Source: an uncultured Actinomycetes bacterium (GTDB lineage Bacteria > Actinomycetota > Acidimicrobiia > Acidimicrobiales > Acidimicrobilacustridaceae). Taken from it: a DNA stretch of 39,649 nt. Below are positions 17,574-27,231 of this stretch, piece by piece. A program made the position numbers and the translations under genes. Under the pieces are notes generated by a model. The model did not search any database and was not told the DNA's origin. It saw only the letters and a list, made by a program, of their open reading frames with translations. The stretch spans positions 1 to 39,649 of the forward strand of contig CAMFLJ010000001.1 in the NCBI GenBank assembly GCA_945957335.1, given 5' to 3'. Numbering within the stretch: position 1 is the first letter of the stretch; each line of letters starts with the position of its first letter.

Positions 17574-19826
17574 ATGTCCCCCCGATCCACCGGCGCCGCC
17601 GGGTCCGACGCCTCGCGACGGGCCAAGAACGCGCGCAGCGCCCGGCGCCAGGACCTCAAGCCCAACGGCAAGCGCCGCAGCATCATCTGGCGCATGCGCC
17701 GGGTGTTCTACGCCGTCGGCCTGGTCTTCGTCCTCGTCATCGCCGGCGCCGGCTACCTGTTCACCCAGGTGCCGCTCCCGGCCGAGGACCCGCCGCTGTT
17801 GCAGACCTCGTTCTTCTGCTCGTCGGAGGTCACCAGCGGTTGTGGCGCCGACAACTCGATCGCCCAGCTGTCGGGCACCGAGGACCGCATCGCCGTCACC
17901 TACGACCAGATCCCGCCGGTGCTGGTGTCGGCCGTGCTCGCCGCCGAGGACCGCACGTTCTACGACCACGGCGGCGTCGACCCGGTCGGCATCGTCCGGG
18001 CCCTGTGGGCGAACCTGCGCAGCGACTCGGTGCAGCAGGGCGGCTCGACGATCACCCAGCAGTACGTGAAGAACGTCTACCTGACCCAGGAGCGCACCCT
18101 CACCCGCAAGGTGAAGGAGGCGGCCCTGGCGGTGAAGCTCGAGCGCGAGCTCCCGAAGCAGGAGATCCTCACCCGCTACCTCAACACCATCTACTTCGGC
18201 CGGGGCGCCTACGGCGTCGAGGCCGCCTCGCGGGCCTACTTCGGCAAGTCGGTCGGCGACATCACGTTGCCCGAGGCCGCCTACCTGGCCGGGCTGATCC
18301 GCTCGCCCGAGACCGCCGACGCCCAGCTCCCCGCCACCGACCCGAAGGCCGGCACCAACCGCGCCACCGCGGTGCAGCGCCGCAACTCGGTGCTGCAGGC
18401 GATGGTCGAGACCGGCGACATCACCCAGGCCCAGTACGACGAGTTCTCCCAGCTCGGCTGGGACGACGTGCTGCCCCGCTCCACCAAGACGATCTTCGGC
18501 CGGGTCTCGCACCCCGAGTGGGGCACCGAGTACTGGATCGAGTACGTGCGCCACTGGCTGGTGCAGCCCGAGTCGGCCGGCGGCCCCGGGTTCACCGACG
18601 CCGAGGTCTACGGCGGTGGCCTGCGGGTGTACACGACGCTCGACATGGCCAACCAGGAGGAGGCGGTCAACGCCATCGACTCCACCATGAACCAGCCCGG
18701 TGACCCGGCCGCGGCGCTCGTGTCGATCGACGACACCGGTGCCGTGCGCGCCATGGTGGGTGGCCAGGGCTACGACTCGGGCAGCTCCTACGCCAAGGTG
18801 AACCTGGCCGTCGGCGCGGCGGGCGGCGGCGGCGGTCGCCAGGCGGGCTCGTCGTTCAAGATGTTCACCCTCGCCGAGGCCATGAACCAGGGCGTCCCCC
18901 TGTCCAAGACCTACAACGCCCCCTCGAAGATCACGATCAAGGGCGCCGACGCCGGCAAGGACTACGTCGTGGGCAACTACGCCGACGCGGGCCTCGGCAC
19001 CCTCGATCTCGTCCAGGCGACGGCCAAGTCGTCGAACACCGCCTACGTGCAGCTCATGCAGGACGTCGGCCCCGAGAACGTGGTGGCCCTCGCCAAGCGC
19101 ATGGGGATCACCACCGAGCTCAACCCCGACCTCTCGCTCACCCTCGGCACCGCCGACGTCTCGGTCCTCGACATGGCGTCGGCGTACTCGACCCTGGCCG
19201 ACGGCGGCGAGCACCGCCCGGACTACGTCGTCTCCAAGGTCACCGACGCCTTCGGCAACGTGCTGTGGGAGCATGACACCAAGAGCGACCGCGTGCTCTC
19301 CGACGACGTCACCGCCAACGTGAACTACGCCCTCAGCCAGGTCGTCGAGGCGGGCACAGGCACCGCCGCCAAGATCGGCCAGCCGGTGGCCGGCAAGACC
19401 GGCACCACCGAGAACTACCGCGACGCCTGGTTCGCCGGGTTCACCTGCAAGCTCACCACCGTCGTCTGGATGGGCTACCCCGACGTCAACGCCGACGGCT
19501 CGACCAAGTTCATGAAGTCGGTGCACGGCAAGTCGGTCACGGGTGGTTCGTTCCCCACCCAGATCTGGCAGAAGTACATGGCCAAGGCCACCGTCGGGCT
19601 CGACTCGTGCCCGTTCCCGAGACCGGCCGACAAGCCCGCGACACCGGGCACGGGCACGGTGCTGACCGGCCCCACCACGACGGCGACGACGGCCCCGCCC
19701 ACCACCGAGGCGCCGGCCTCGTCGACCACCCTGGCGCCCACGACCACCACGACGCGGCCGCCCACCACCACCACGACGAAGCCGCCGACCACCACCACGA
19801 CGGCGCCCAAGCCGCCGGGGGGCTGA
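17574..19826 (+). CDS. Class A penicillin-binding protein (transglycosylase/transpeptidase)
   Basis: This bifunctional peptidoglycan synthase has 750 residues. A basic cytoplasmic N-terminus and a membrane helix (VFYAVGLVFVLVIAGAGYLF) precede a GT51 glycosyltransferase domain with AAEDRTFYDHGGVD (catalytic Glu) and QGGSTITQQYVKN. The transpeptidase domain has SSFK (active-site Ser and Lys), SSN and KTGTT. The C-terminus is an extracytoplasmic Thr/Pro-rich tail of about 60 residues, likely wall-spanning. Outside cysteines (FFCSSEVTSGCG, FTCKL, DSCPF) could form disulfides. The actinobacterial ponA-type gene is normally found here. The symbol is left open because the two PBP1 paralogues cannot be told apart. 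Confidence 0.95.
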   Translation: MSPRSTGAAGSDASRRAKNARSARRQDLKPNGKRRSIIWRMRRVFYAVGLVFVLVIAGAGYLFTQVPLPAEDPPLLQTSFFCSSEVTSGCGADNSIAQLSGTEDRIAVTYDQIPPVLVSAVLAAEDRTFYDHGGVDPVGIVRALWANLRSDSVQQGGSTITQQYVKNVYLTQERTLTRKVKEAALAVKLERELPKQEILTRYLNTIYFGRGAYGVEAASRAYFGKSVGDITLPEAAYLAGLIRSPETADAQLPATDPKAGTNRATAVQRRNSVLQAMVETGDITQAQYDEFSQLGWDDVLPRSTKTIFGRVSHPEWGTEYWIEYVRHWLVQPESAGGPGFTDAEVYGGGLRVYTTLDMANQEEAVNAIDSTMNQPGDPAAALVSIDDTGAVRAMVGGQGYDSGSSYAKVNLAVGAAGGGGGRQAGSSFKMFTLAEAMNQGVPLSKTYNAPSKITIKGADAGKDYVVGNYADAGLGTLDLVQATAKSSNTAYVQLMQDVGPENVVALAKRMGITTELNPDLSLTLGTADVSVLDMASAYSTLADGGEHRPDYVVSKVTDAFGNVLWEHDTKSDRVLSDDVTANVNYALSQVVEAGTGTAAKIGQPVAGKTGTTENYRDAWFAGFTCKLTTVVWMGYPDVNADGSTKFMKSVHGKSVTGGSFPTQIWQKYMAKATVGLDSCPFPRPADKPATPGTGTVLTGPTTTATTAPPTTEAPASSTTLAPTTTTTRPPTTTTTKPPTTTTTAPKPPGG

Positions 19827-19855
19827 CCCGGCCCGGGGCCGCACCGACGCGACCT

Positions 19856-19884
19856 TTGCCGTGGGCGGTCGCCCCCGCTAGCGT
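19856..19884 (+). promoter_or_regulatory. panB promoter (-35 TTGCCG, 17-bp spacer, -10 TAGCGT)
   Basis: TTGCCG at 19856-19861 and TAGCGT at 19879-19884 are exactly 17 bp apart. Transcription would start about 45 nt before panB. Confidence 0.6.
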
Positions 19885-19936
19885 TCCGATCACCGCCGGT
19901 AGCCGAGGGGCACTGGACGGGAAACAGGAGGCTCTC

Positions 19937-20790
<854 letters not shown>

Positions 20791-20794
<4 letters not shown>

Positions 20795-21366
20795 TCACCG
20801 GGCCCCGGGGCGCCTGGCGCGCGGTGCTGGTCGCCCTGGCGGCCGGGTTGCTCGCCGCCGGGTGCTCCTCGGCCTCCACCGCCGACCGCGCCGACACCCC
20901 CGCGTCCGAGGCGGCGTCGGCCACCTCGCCCTCGACCGATCCCTCGGGCACCACCCTGGTGGCGCCCGAGGGCTTCCCCGCCGGCACGCTCACCGTGACG
21001 CGCCCCGACGGCTCCGTCGAGGAGCTGCGCGTGCACGTCGCCGACACGCCGGCCCTGCGCCAGCGGGGGCTGATGGCCGTCACCGACCCCGGCCTCGGCG
21101 GCCGCGACGCCATGGTGTTCGTGTTCGCGGGCGACTCGACCTCGGCCTTCTGGATGAAGGACACGCTCCTGCCCCTGTCCATCGCGTGGTTCCGGGCCGA
21201 CGGCACCTACGTCGACCAGGCCGACATGGACCCGTGCCCGGCCGGCACCCAGTGCCCCACGTTCGGGGCCTCCGGGGCCTACCGCTACGCCATCGAGGTG
21301 CCCCTCGGCGGGCTCGAGGCCCTGGGCCTCGTCGAGGGCTCGACCATCGCCCTCACCACGGGCTGA
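20791..21366 (+). CDS. DUF192 lipoprotein
   Basis: This 191-residue predicted lipoprotein has a short signal sequence ending in the lipobox LAAGC (Cys about residue 25) and a Ser/Thr/Ala-rich linker. A C-terminal DUF192 domain follows, with RQRGLM and FVFAGDSTSAFWMKDTLLPLSIAWF (the conserved FWMK.T..PL..AF pattern) and a final AIEVPLGGLEALGLVEGS. DUF192 proteins have no settled function. The GTG start overlaps the panB stop, so the two are co-translated, although no metabolic link to pantothenate is evident. Confidence 0.88.
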
Positions 21367-21377
21367 CGCGCCGCCGC

Positions 21378-21407
21378 TTGGGATCCGCGGGCCGCGTCCG
21401 GTAGGGT
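21378..21407 (+). promoter_or_regulatory. rpsF operon promoter
   Basis: TTGGGA (21378-21383), an 18-bp spacer and TAGGGT (21402-21407) form a likely promoter. It starts about 12 nt after the lipoprotein stop and leaves a leader of roughly 78 nt before rpsF. Confidence 0.55.
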
Positions 21408-21428
21408 CGCCCGGTCAATTGAAGCCCT

Positions 21429-21465
21429 GCCCCGTGCGTACGGGGCCCCGGATCCCAAGGGGATC
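21429..21465 (+). promoter_or_regulatory. Structured rpsF leader, possible S6:S18 autoregulatory element
   Basis: Two adjacent hairpins are visible. One is a 7-bp stem (21429-21435 with 21440-21446, loop GCGT). The other is a 6-bp stem (21451-21456 with 21460-21465, loop AAG). rpsF leaders in many bacteria bind the S6:S18 complex. I cannot confirm the CCG-containing motif here, so the role is inferred from position. Confidence 0.3.
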
Positions 21466-21491
21466 GGGTCCAGAGGGAGGTGATGCGCTCC

Positions 21492-21824
21492 ATGCGGGCG
21501 TATGAACTCATGATCATCTTCGACGGCGACGTCGAGGACACCGCAGTCAACGAGCATCTCGCGAACGTGAACCGCCTGGTCGAGGCCGGCGGTGGCACCG
21601 TGGCGAAGACCGACCGTTGGGGTCGTCGCCGGTTCGCCTACGAGATCAACCACAAGTGGGAAGGCATCTACGTCGTCCTCGAGATCGCGACCGAGGGTCG
21701 TGACCTCTCCGAGGTCGAGCGCGTCCTCCACCTCGCGGACGACGTCGTCCGCCACAAGACGATCCGCCTGCCCGAGGCCGAAGCCACCCGTCGTGGCCTC
21801 CTCGGCGAGGCGACCCCGGCGTAG
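21492..21824 (+). CDS. rpsF: 30S ribosomal protein bS6
   Basis: The protein is bS6 (MRAYELMIIFDGDVED...), 110 residues, which pairs with bS18 on the platform of the small subunit. WGRRRFAYEINHKWEGIYVVLEI is the conserved core. I chose the ATG at 21492 because the Shine-Dalgarno sequence GGGAGGTGAT at 21475-21484 lies at the right distance; the earlier in-frame GTG (21480) and ATG (21483) lie inside it. It is first in the rpsF-ssb-rpsR-rplI operon. Confidence 0.96.
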   Translation: MRAYELMIIFDGDVEDTAVNEHLANVNRLVEAGGGTVAKTDRWGRRRFAYEINHKWEGIYVVLEIATEGRDLSEVERVLHLADDVVRHKTIRLPEAEATRRGLLGEATPA

Positions 21825-21848
21825 CCGGGCAACCCAGGGAGATCCGAG

Positions 21849-22322
21849 ATGGCACCTGGCAACAGCGTCACCCTCGTCGGCAACTGCACCCGTGACCCGG
21901 AGCTCCGGTTCACGTCGAGCGGTCAGGCGGTGGCCACCTTCGGCCTCGCCGTGAACCGTCGCTGGCAGAACCGACAGACCAACGAGTGGGAAGAGGCGGT
22001 CTCGTTCTTCGACGTCACCTGCTGGCAGCAGATGGCCGAGAACGTGGCCGAGTCGATCACCAAGGGCAGCCGAGTGGTCGTCACCGGCCGCCTCGACCAG
22101 CGGTCCTGGGAGACCCAGGACGGCGACAAGCGGTCGAAGGTCGAGATCGTCGCCGACGAGATCGGCCCCAGCCTGCGCTACGCCACCGCACAGGTGGTCC
22201 GCAACGAGCGCCGCGACGGCTTCGACGGCGGTGGCAGCGGTGGTGGCGGCAACGCCCCCGCCCAGCGCCCCGTCCCGAACGAGCCGCCGGCCGGGTACGA
22301 CATGGATGAGGAGCCGTTCTGA
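21849..22322 (+). CDS. ssb: Single-stranded DNA-binding protein
   Basis: SSB coats single-stranded DNA in replication and repair. The N-terminal OB fold (residues 1-115) begins NSVTLVGNCTRDPELRFTSSG and includes AVSFFDVTCWQQMAENV. A Gly-rich linker follows, then the acidic tail DMDEEPF that recruits partner proteins. At 157 residues it is of the normal actinobacterial type. Its TGA overlaps the rpsR ATG by one base. It sits between rpsF and rpsR, as in most actinobacteria. Confidence 0.97.
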   Translation: MAPGNSVTLVGNCTRDPELRFTSSGQAVATFGLAVNRRWQNRQTNEWEEAVSFFDVTCWQQMAENVAESITKGSRVVVTGRLDQRSWETQDGDKRSKVEIVADEIGPSLRYATAQVVRNERRDGFDGGGSGGGGNAPAQRPVPNEPPAGYDMDEEPF

Positions 22323-22762
22323 TGGCCAAGGCAGCACCGAAGCGCGGGAAGAACAAGGACAACGCGCGTCGCAGCAAGAAGAAGATCAGCGTCCTGACGC
22401 AGGAGAAGGTCGAGTACGTCGACTACAAGGACGTGAACCTGCTCCGCCGGTTCATGTCCGACCGCGCCAAGATCCGCGCCCGTCGCGTCACCGGCAACGA
22501 CTCGCAGCAGCAGAAGGAGATCGCCCGGGCGATCAAGAACGCCCGTGAGATGGCGCTGCTGCCCTACACCAACCGGGTCACGACCCAGCGTGGTGGCGGT
22601 CGTGATCGTGGCGACCGCGGTGATCGTGGCGACCGCGGCGATCGCGGGCCGCGTCGTGACGCCGACCTCGAGGCTCCGGCCACCGAGGTGACGGAGACCG
22701 ACGCCGTGACCACCGAGGTCGAGGAGACCACGGAGGTCGAGGTCGTGGAGGTGGCCGAGTGA
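22322..22762 (+). CDS. rpsR: 30S ribosomal protein bS18 with long C-terminal extension
   Basis: Residues about 20-87 form a normal bS18 (VDYKDVNLLRRFMSDRAKIRARRVTG...ARAIKNAREMALLPYT). The protein continues for about 55 further residues, to 146 in all, whereas most bS18 proteins have 75-90. The extension begins with an Arg/Gly/Asp repeat (RGD or DRG repeated about four times, encoded by near-identical 9-bp repeats around 22606-22650). It then becomes an acidic Thr/Val/Glu tail. The reading frame is intact and its stop overlaps the rplI GTG (GTGA), so the extension is translated, not an annotation artefact. Confidence 0.95.
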   Translation: MAKAAPKRGKNKDNARRSKKKISVLTQEKVEYVDYKDVNLLRRFMSDRAKIRARRVTGNDSQQQKEIARAIKNAREMALLPYTNRVTTQRGGGRDRGDRGDRGDRGDRGPRRDADLEAPATEVTETDAVTTEVEETTEVEVVEVAE

Positions 22763-23205
22763 AGCTCCTGCTCCGTTCCGACGTCGAGGGCGTGGGCAAG
22801 CGCGGCGACATCGTCGAGGTCGCCGACGGCTACGGCCGCAACTACCTCGTCCCCAAGGGCTTCGCCATCGCGGCGTCGCCCGGCGTGGCCGCCCAGGCCG
22901 AGTCCATGCGCCGCTCCCGTGACCTCAAGGACGCCCAGGACCGGGCGGCCGCCGAGGAGATCGCCAAGCAGCTCGTCCCCGCGGTCATCACCGTGACCTC
23001 GAGGGCCAGCGGCGAGGGCAAGCTCTTCGGCTCGGTCACCACCACCGAGGTGCTCGAGGCGGTGAAGGCCCAGACCGGCATCGAGCTCGATCGCAAGGCC
23101 ATCCACCTCGACGAGGCGATCAAGACCACCGGCACCCACCACGTGGCCGCCAAGCTGCACTCCGACGTGCAGTTCCAGATCACCGTCGAGGTCAGCGCCA
23201 GCTGA
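22759..23205 (+). CDS. rplI: 50S ribosomal protein bL9
   Basis: bL9 is a two-domain protein bound near the L1 stalk base. The N-terminal signature is present: KLLLRSDVEGVGKRGDIVEVADGYGRNYLVPKGFA. A long connecting helix and a C-terminal domain with GEGKLFGSVTTTEV follow. Its 148 residues are the normal length. The GTG start overlaps the rpsR stop. A hairpin 46 nt after the stop ends the ribosomal operon. Confidence 0.97.
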   Translation: MKLLLRSDVEGVGKRGDIVEVADGYGRNYLVPKGFAIAASPGVAAQAESMRRSRDLKDAQDRAAAEEIAKQLVPAVITVTSRASGEGKLFGSVTTTEVLEAVKAQTGIELDRKAIHLDEAIKTTGTHHVAAKLHSDVQFQITVEVSAS

Positions 23206-23250
23206 TCCCACCGCCGGCTCCGGCCGGCACGGTGCTCGACAGTTCCATCG

Positions 23251-23276
23251 CGAGGGGCCGCTGCGGCGGCCCCTCG
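23251..23276 (+). terminator. Hairpin terminator after rplI
   Basis: An 11-bp perfect stem (23251-23261 with 23266-23276) has a TGCG loop. It separates the ribosomal operon from the dnaB leader. Confidence 0.75.
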
Positions 23277-23407
23277 GCGCGTCCCGGCCCGGTGTCGTGG
23301 AGGTGGCCCCCGGGTGTCATTGCGGTGACAACGGTCACAATGGCCCTGACCTGCGGTGATGCCCGCCCGACGCTGCGTGGCGGATCGAGCGGCTCGTCCG
23401 ACACTGC

Positions 23408-23416
23408 TTGTCCACA
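23408..23416 (+). promoter_or_regulatory. DnaA box upstream of dnaB
   Basis: TTGTCCACA is an exact match to the actinobacterial DnaA box. It lies about 34 bp upstream of the TAGGGT box at 23450. Confidence 0.65.
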
Positions 23417-23449
23417 GTTGCACCACCGTGCGCTGTCACACCCCCTGCG

Positions 23450-23455
23450 TAGGGT
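23450..23455 (+). promoter_or_regulatory. -10 element in the dnaB leader
   Basis: TAGGGT is followed after 7 nt by ATG at 23463, the same spacing seen at the likely leaderless genes of this window. It probably drives a short ORF plus dnaB. Confidence 0.45.
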
Positions 23456-23462
23456 CGTCCCC

Positions 23463-23605
23463 ATGGCGCACAAGGGTTCGGCCCACACGCTTCGTTCCAC
23501 AGGCCACGGGGGTTGTCCACACCCCGTCCACAGGGGTTTCCGCAGCAGAAACCGGGGTTGTTCCCCTACCGATCCCCAGGGCCGCGCGGCGACAGTGGTG
23601 GGGCC

Positions 23606-23609
<4 letters not shown>
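23463..23609 (+). CDS. Possible 48-residue leader peptide coupled to dnaB
   Basis: This short ORF begins 7 nt after a TAGGGT box, so it could be the leaderless 5' end of the dnaB mRNA. Its TGA overlaps the dnaB ATG (ATGA), the arrangement used for translational coupling. The peptide is basic and rich in His, Gly, Arg and Pro, and has no recognisable domain. Two DnaA-box-like sequences lie inside it (23513-23521 perfect, 23524-23532 with two mismatches), so its composition may be partly dictated by those sites. It may equally be a chance ORF in a regulatory leader. Confidence 0.35.
23513..23532 (+). promoter_or_regulatory. Second DnaA box plus adjacent degenerate box
   Basis: TTGTCCACA at 23513-23521 is a perfect box. 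CCGTCCACA at 23524-23532 shares the last seven bases and has two mismatches. Both have the same orientation as the box at 23408. Confidence 0.6.
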
Positions 23610-24973
<1,364 letters not shown>

Positions 24974-25000
24974 CCGGCCCGATCGTGCGATCCTGGCGAG

Positions 25001-25696
25001 GTGATCCTCGGCGGGGTCGTCTTCGACGGTGGGAGCGGCGCGCAGCTCGTAGCGATGGTGGCGGTGATGGCCTCGGCCCTGCTGCTTCCGGTCGGCGCGT
25101 TGCTGGTCGTGTCCGGTGGTGGCCGTCGCGGTGTCGGGGTGGCGTTGATGGTGCCCTTCGTGGTCGCCCTGCTCGCCTACCTGCAGACCAGCTCCGACAA
25201 CGCCACGGCGTTCAAGGAGACGTCCGATGCCGCGCAGGCCCGGCGAGACGCCTACATCGACGGGCTCGGGTTCACCGTGCACGCCCCCTCCGACGCCACC
25301 CGTGACAGCGTGCGCGTCGATCCCGCGGCGAGCCCTCCGGAGGTCCGGGTCGTGGTGCCGGTCGAGGGCACCCAGTACGGACGTGAGGTCGTGGAGGCGA
25401 TGGTGTCGCCGAACTGGTTCGCGACCGACGCGTGGCTGAGCGCTCCGGCCTGCGACCCCCTGTCACCCATCGGCCTCTCCACCTGGATGGCGCTCGACGG
25501 GTGCGAGGTGGTGGGCCAGCTAAACGACGGGACACCGGTCGCCGTCGTCCCGACGAACCTGCCCGACGTCGAGGTGGTTGTCAGCCACCGTGGTTCCACC
25601 CTGCTGGTGATGGTGCTCGACCAGGGTGTGTCGCCCGGTGCCTCGATCGCCGCACTCGACACGCTCGGGCCCATCGACCTCCACAGCCTCTCGTGA
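25001..25696 (+). CDS. Hypothetical membrane-anchored protein
   Basis: I do not recognise this 231-residue protein. Two hydrophobic helices lie near the N-terminus (LVAMVAVMASALLLPVGALLVV and GVGVALMVPFVVALLAYL). A polar domain of about 160 residues follows, probably outside the membrane, with two cysteines (APACDPL, LDGCEVV) that could pair. The GTG start is 28 nt after dnaB. A GATCCT box 6 nt before it might be a weak -10. It is followed by another small membrane protein gene 55 nt downstream. Confidence 0.65.
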   Translation: MILGGVVFDGGSGAQLVAMVAVMASALLLPVGALLVVSGGGRRGVGVALMVPFVVALLAYLQTSSDNATAFKETSDAAQARRDAYIDGLGFTVHAPSDATRDSVRVDPAASPPEVRVVVPVEGTQYGREVVEAMVSPNWFATDAWLSAPACDPLSPIGLSTWMALDGCEVVGQLNDGTPVAVVPTNLPDVEVVVSHRGSTLLVMVLDQGVSPGASIAALDTLGPIDLHSLS

Positions 25697-25751
25697 GCGT
25701 TGTGACCACGACGATGGGAACCAGCCTGGCGACGTCGACGTCTGACCACCC

Positions 25752-26003
25752 ATGAGCCCTCGGTCCGACGTGAGCGTGCTGCGGCGGCGACGGGTCCGCC
25801 GGGCTGCCGGTTGGGTGCTGGCCCTCGTCCTCCTGGCGCTCGCCGTCGGGCTCCTGGTGATGATCTTCACGGGCAATGCCCCCGGGTCGTCACGCAGCTG
25901 CACGATGGAGGAGGTCATCGGGCCCGACGGGCGCGGGTACCACCACGACCCCCGGCGGGACTGCCGTCTCGTCGACCAGGACGGCAACGAGCTCGACGGC
26001 TGA
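25752..26003 (+). CDS. Hypothetical small membrane or secreted protein
   Basis: This 83-residue protein has a basic N-terminus (RRRRVRRAA), one hydrophobic helix (GWVLALVLLALAVGLLVMIFTG) and an outer domain of about 40 residues. The outer domain has two cysteines (SCTMEEV, RDCRLV) that could form a disulfide. No family was recognised. It is convergent with the cupin gene, whose stop lies 1 nt away. Confidence 0.55.
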   Translation: MSPRSDVSVLRRRRVRRAAGWVLALVLLALAVGLLVMIFTGNAPGSSRSCTMEEVIGPDGRGYHHDPRRDCRLVDQDGNELDG

Positions 26004-26004
26004 T

Positions 26005-26595
26005 CTACCGCAGCAGCTGGCGGAGCAGGTCTCGCGCCGGGGCGGTGATGCGCTCGACCTCGTCGGGGGTGGCGGGCCGGGATCCGGCGGACACCCAGGG
26101 GTCGCCGGGGCGCAGGCAGACGGTCAGCTCGGCCGGCTCGTGCCACGTGCACCGGATCACCGTGACCGTGCCCGGGACCTGGCGGCTGTCGTGGAGGTCG
26201 GCGGCGGCGTGCGCGTACGACTCGCCGGCCCGCAGGACGCGGGGAGAGCCGACCAGGCGCACCTCGTCGACGGTGCGCTCGTCCTCGGCGCCCAGCCGGT
26301 AGCGCTCCCGCTGGAAGACCTCGCCGTCGAGGTGCTCGGCCCACGTGGTGTCGGTGAGCTCGCCGGCGACGACGGTGGACGTGAACTCGTAGGGGTGGTC
26401 GTGCACCGGCGGGTGCTCGGGTGCGGTGGCCGGGTCCCAGACGTGGAGGCGGCGCTCGCCGCGGTCGTCGAGGCGGAGCGACAGCAGCCCGATGCCCTGC
26501 ACCTTCCACGGGTGGACATGGGGGTCGGCGAGGACGGCCAGCGCGTCGCGGCGGTCGAGCGCCGCCGCCTCGTCGCGGTCCGCCGCCGACGCCAT
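26005..26595 (-). CDS. Cupin-fold protein of unknown substrate
   Basis: The 196-residue protein has a metal-binding cupin pattern. HPPVHDHPYEFTSTVVAGELTD carries the HxH of motif 1 with a following Glu. A later HAAADLHDSRQVPGTVTVIRCTWHEP segment carries further His residues of motif 2. The layout recalls cysteine-dioxygenase-like cupins, but I cannot assign a substrate. I chose the ATG at 26593-26595, which overlaps the stop of the upstream VOC gene (ATGA). The two form an operon. Confidence 0.7.
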   Translation of the reverse strand: MASAADRDEAAALDRRDALAVLADPHVHPWKVQGIGLLSLRLDDRGERRLHVWDPATAPEHPPVHDHPYEFTSTVVAGELTDTTWAEHLDGEVFQRERYRLGAEDERTVDEVRLVGSPRVLRAGESYAHAAADLHDSRQVPGTVTVIRCTWHEPAELTVCLRPGDPWVSAGSRPATPDEVERITAPARDLLRQLLR

Positions 26596-27014
26596 CAGCC
26601 GAACTGGAGCAGCTCGAAGGGCACGCCGCCGGCGATCACCTCGGTGAGCCACATCGGCCCGCCGTGCATGGTGGTGCTCTCGAGCGGGCCTCGAACCTCG
26701 AACCCGGCGTCGGTGGCCTTCGTGGCCGCAGCAGCGGCGTCGCGGGAGAGAACGGCCAGCAGCCGCAGCCCGGGCTGCACCGAGCCCTTCAGGTGCTCGG
26801 GGATCTGCAGCAGGTCGAGGGCGCCGGGGCTCTCGCCCACGAAGCACGCCCGCACCGGGCCGTCGAGCCCGGTCCAGCCGAAGAGCCGCTCGGCGATCTC
26901 GGGCGCCACGTCGTAGGGGCCGACCGGGCCGAGGCCGGCGACCTCGGTGCAGAGGCGCACGGCCTCGTCGATGTCGTCGGTGAGCACGACGGTGTGCGAC
27001 AGCGCCTTCGGCAT
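26595..27014 (-). CDS. VOC (glyoxalase/bleomycin resistance) family protein
   Basis: The 139-residue protein has paired beta-alpha-beta-beta-beta modules of the VOC fold: ALSHTVVLTDDIDEAVRLCTEVAGL at the start and LRLLAVLSRDAAAAATKATDAGFEV in the second half, ending GGVPFELLQFG. Substrate unknown. The ATG at 27012-27014 is preceded by a GGGGGT-like site. It is first of a two-gene operon with the cupin gene. A leader of about 200 nt with a strong hairpin and an upstream palindrome precede it. Confidence 0.75.
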   Translation of the reverse strand: MPKALSHTVVLTDDIDEAVRLCTEVAGLGPVGPYDVAPEIAERLFGWTGLDGPVRACFVGESPGALDLLQIPEHLKGSVQPGLRLLAVLSRDAAAAATKATDAGFEVRGPLESTTMHGGPMWLTEVIAGGVPFELLQFG

Positions 27015-27071
27015 CGGGACCCCCTGGTGAGCGAGCGCCCACGGTGCCACAACCGGAGGTGCCGGGACGCG

Positions 27072-27103
27072 CCGGGTGGCGGCCCCGAGGAGCCGCCACC
27101 CGG
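27072..27103 (-). promoter_or_regulatory. Strong hairpin in the leader of the VOC-cupin operon
   Basis: A 12-bp perfect stem (27072-27083 with 27092-27103) has an 8-nt loop. It lies between the likely promoter at 27226-27231 and the VOC start at 27014, so it would be transcribed in the leader and might attenuate transcription. Confidence 0.4.
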
Positions 27104-27225
27104 GCCGGCGGCAGGGGGGAGCTGCCGCGTCCTCGACGTCGTTGGGTGCTGCGTCAGCTCCTCACGGGTCGTCGTCCGCGCACACCGGACGGGCTCCGCC
27201 GCCCACCGGAACGACCTCTTCTCGC

Positions 27226-27231
27226 ATCATA
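27226..27231 (-). promoter_or_regulatory. -10 element TATGAT
   Basis: Read on the minus strand, TATGAT is one base from the TATAAT consensus, rare in this GC-rich window. A palindrome (27232-27245) sits directly upstream of it. No clear -35 was found. Confidence 0.45.

Noticed and set aside
19680..19826. ACC/CCA-rich DNA repeats at the PBP 3' end as a CRISPR or tandem array
   Set aside because: They are codon-level repeats for the Thr/Pro tail of the protein, in frame and without spacers.
21480..21491. Earlier GTG/ATG starts for rpsF
   Set aside because: Both lie inside the Shine-Dalgarno sequence GGGAGGTGAT; the ATG at 21492 is at the right distance and matches the bS6 N-terminus.
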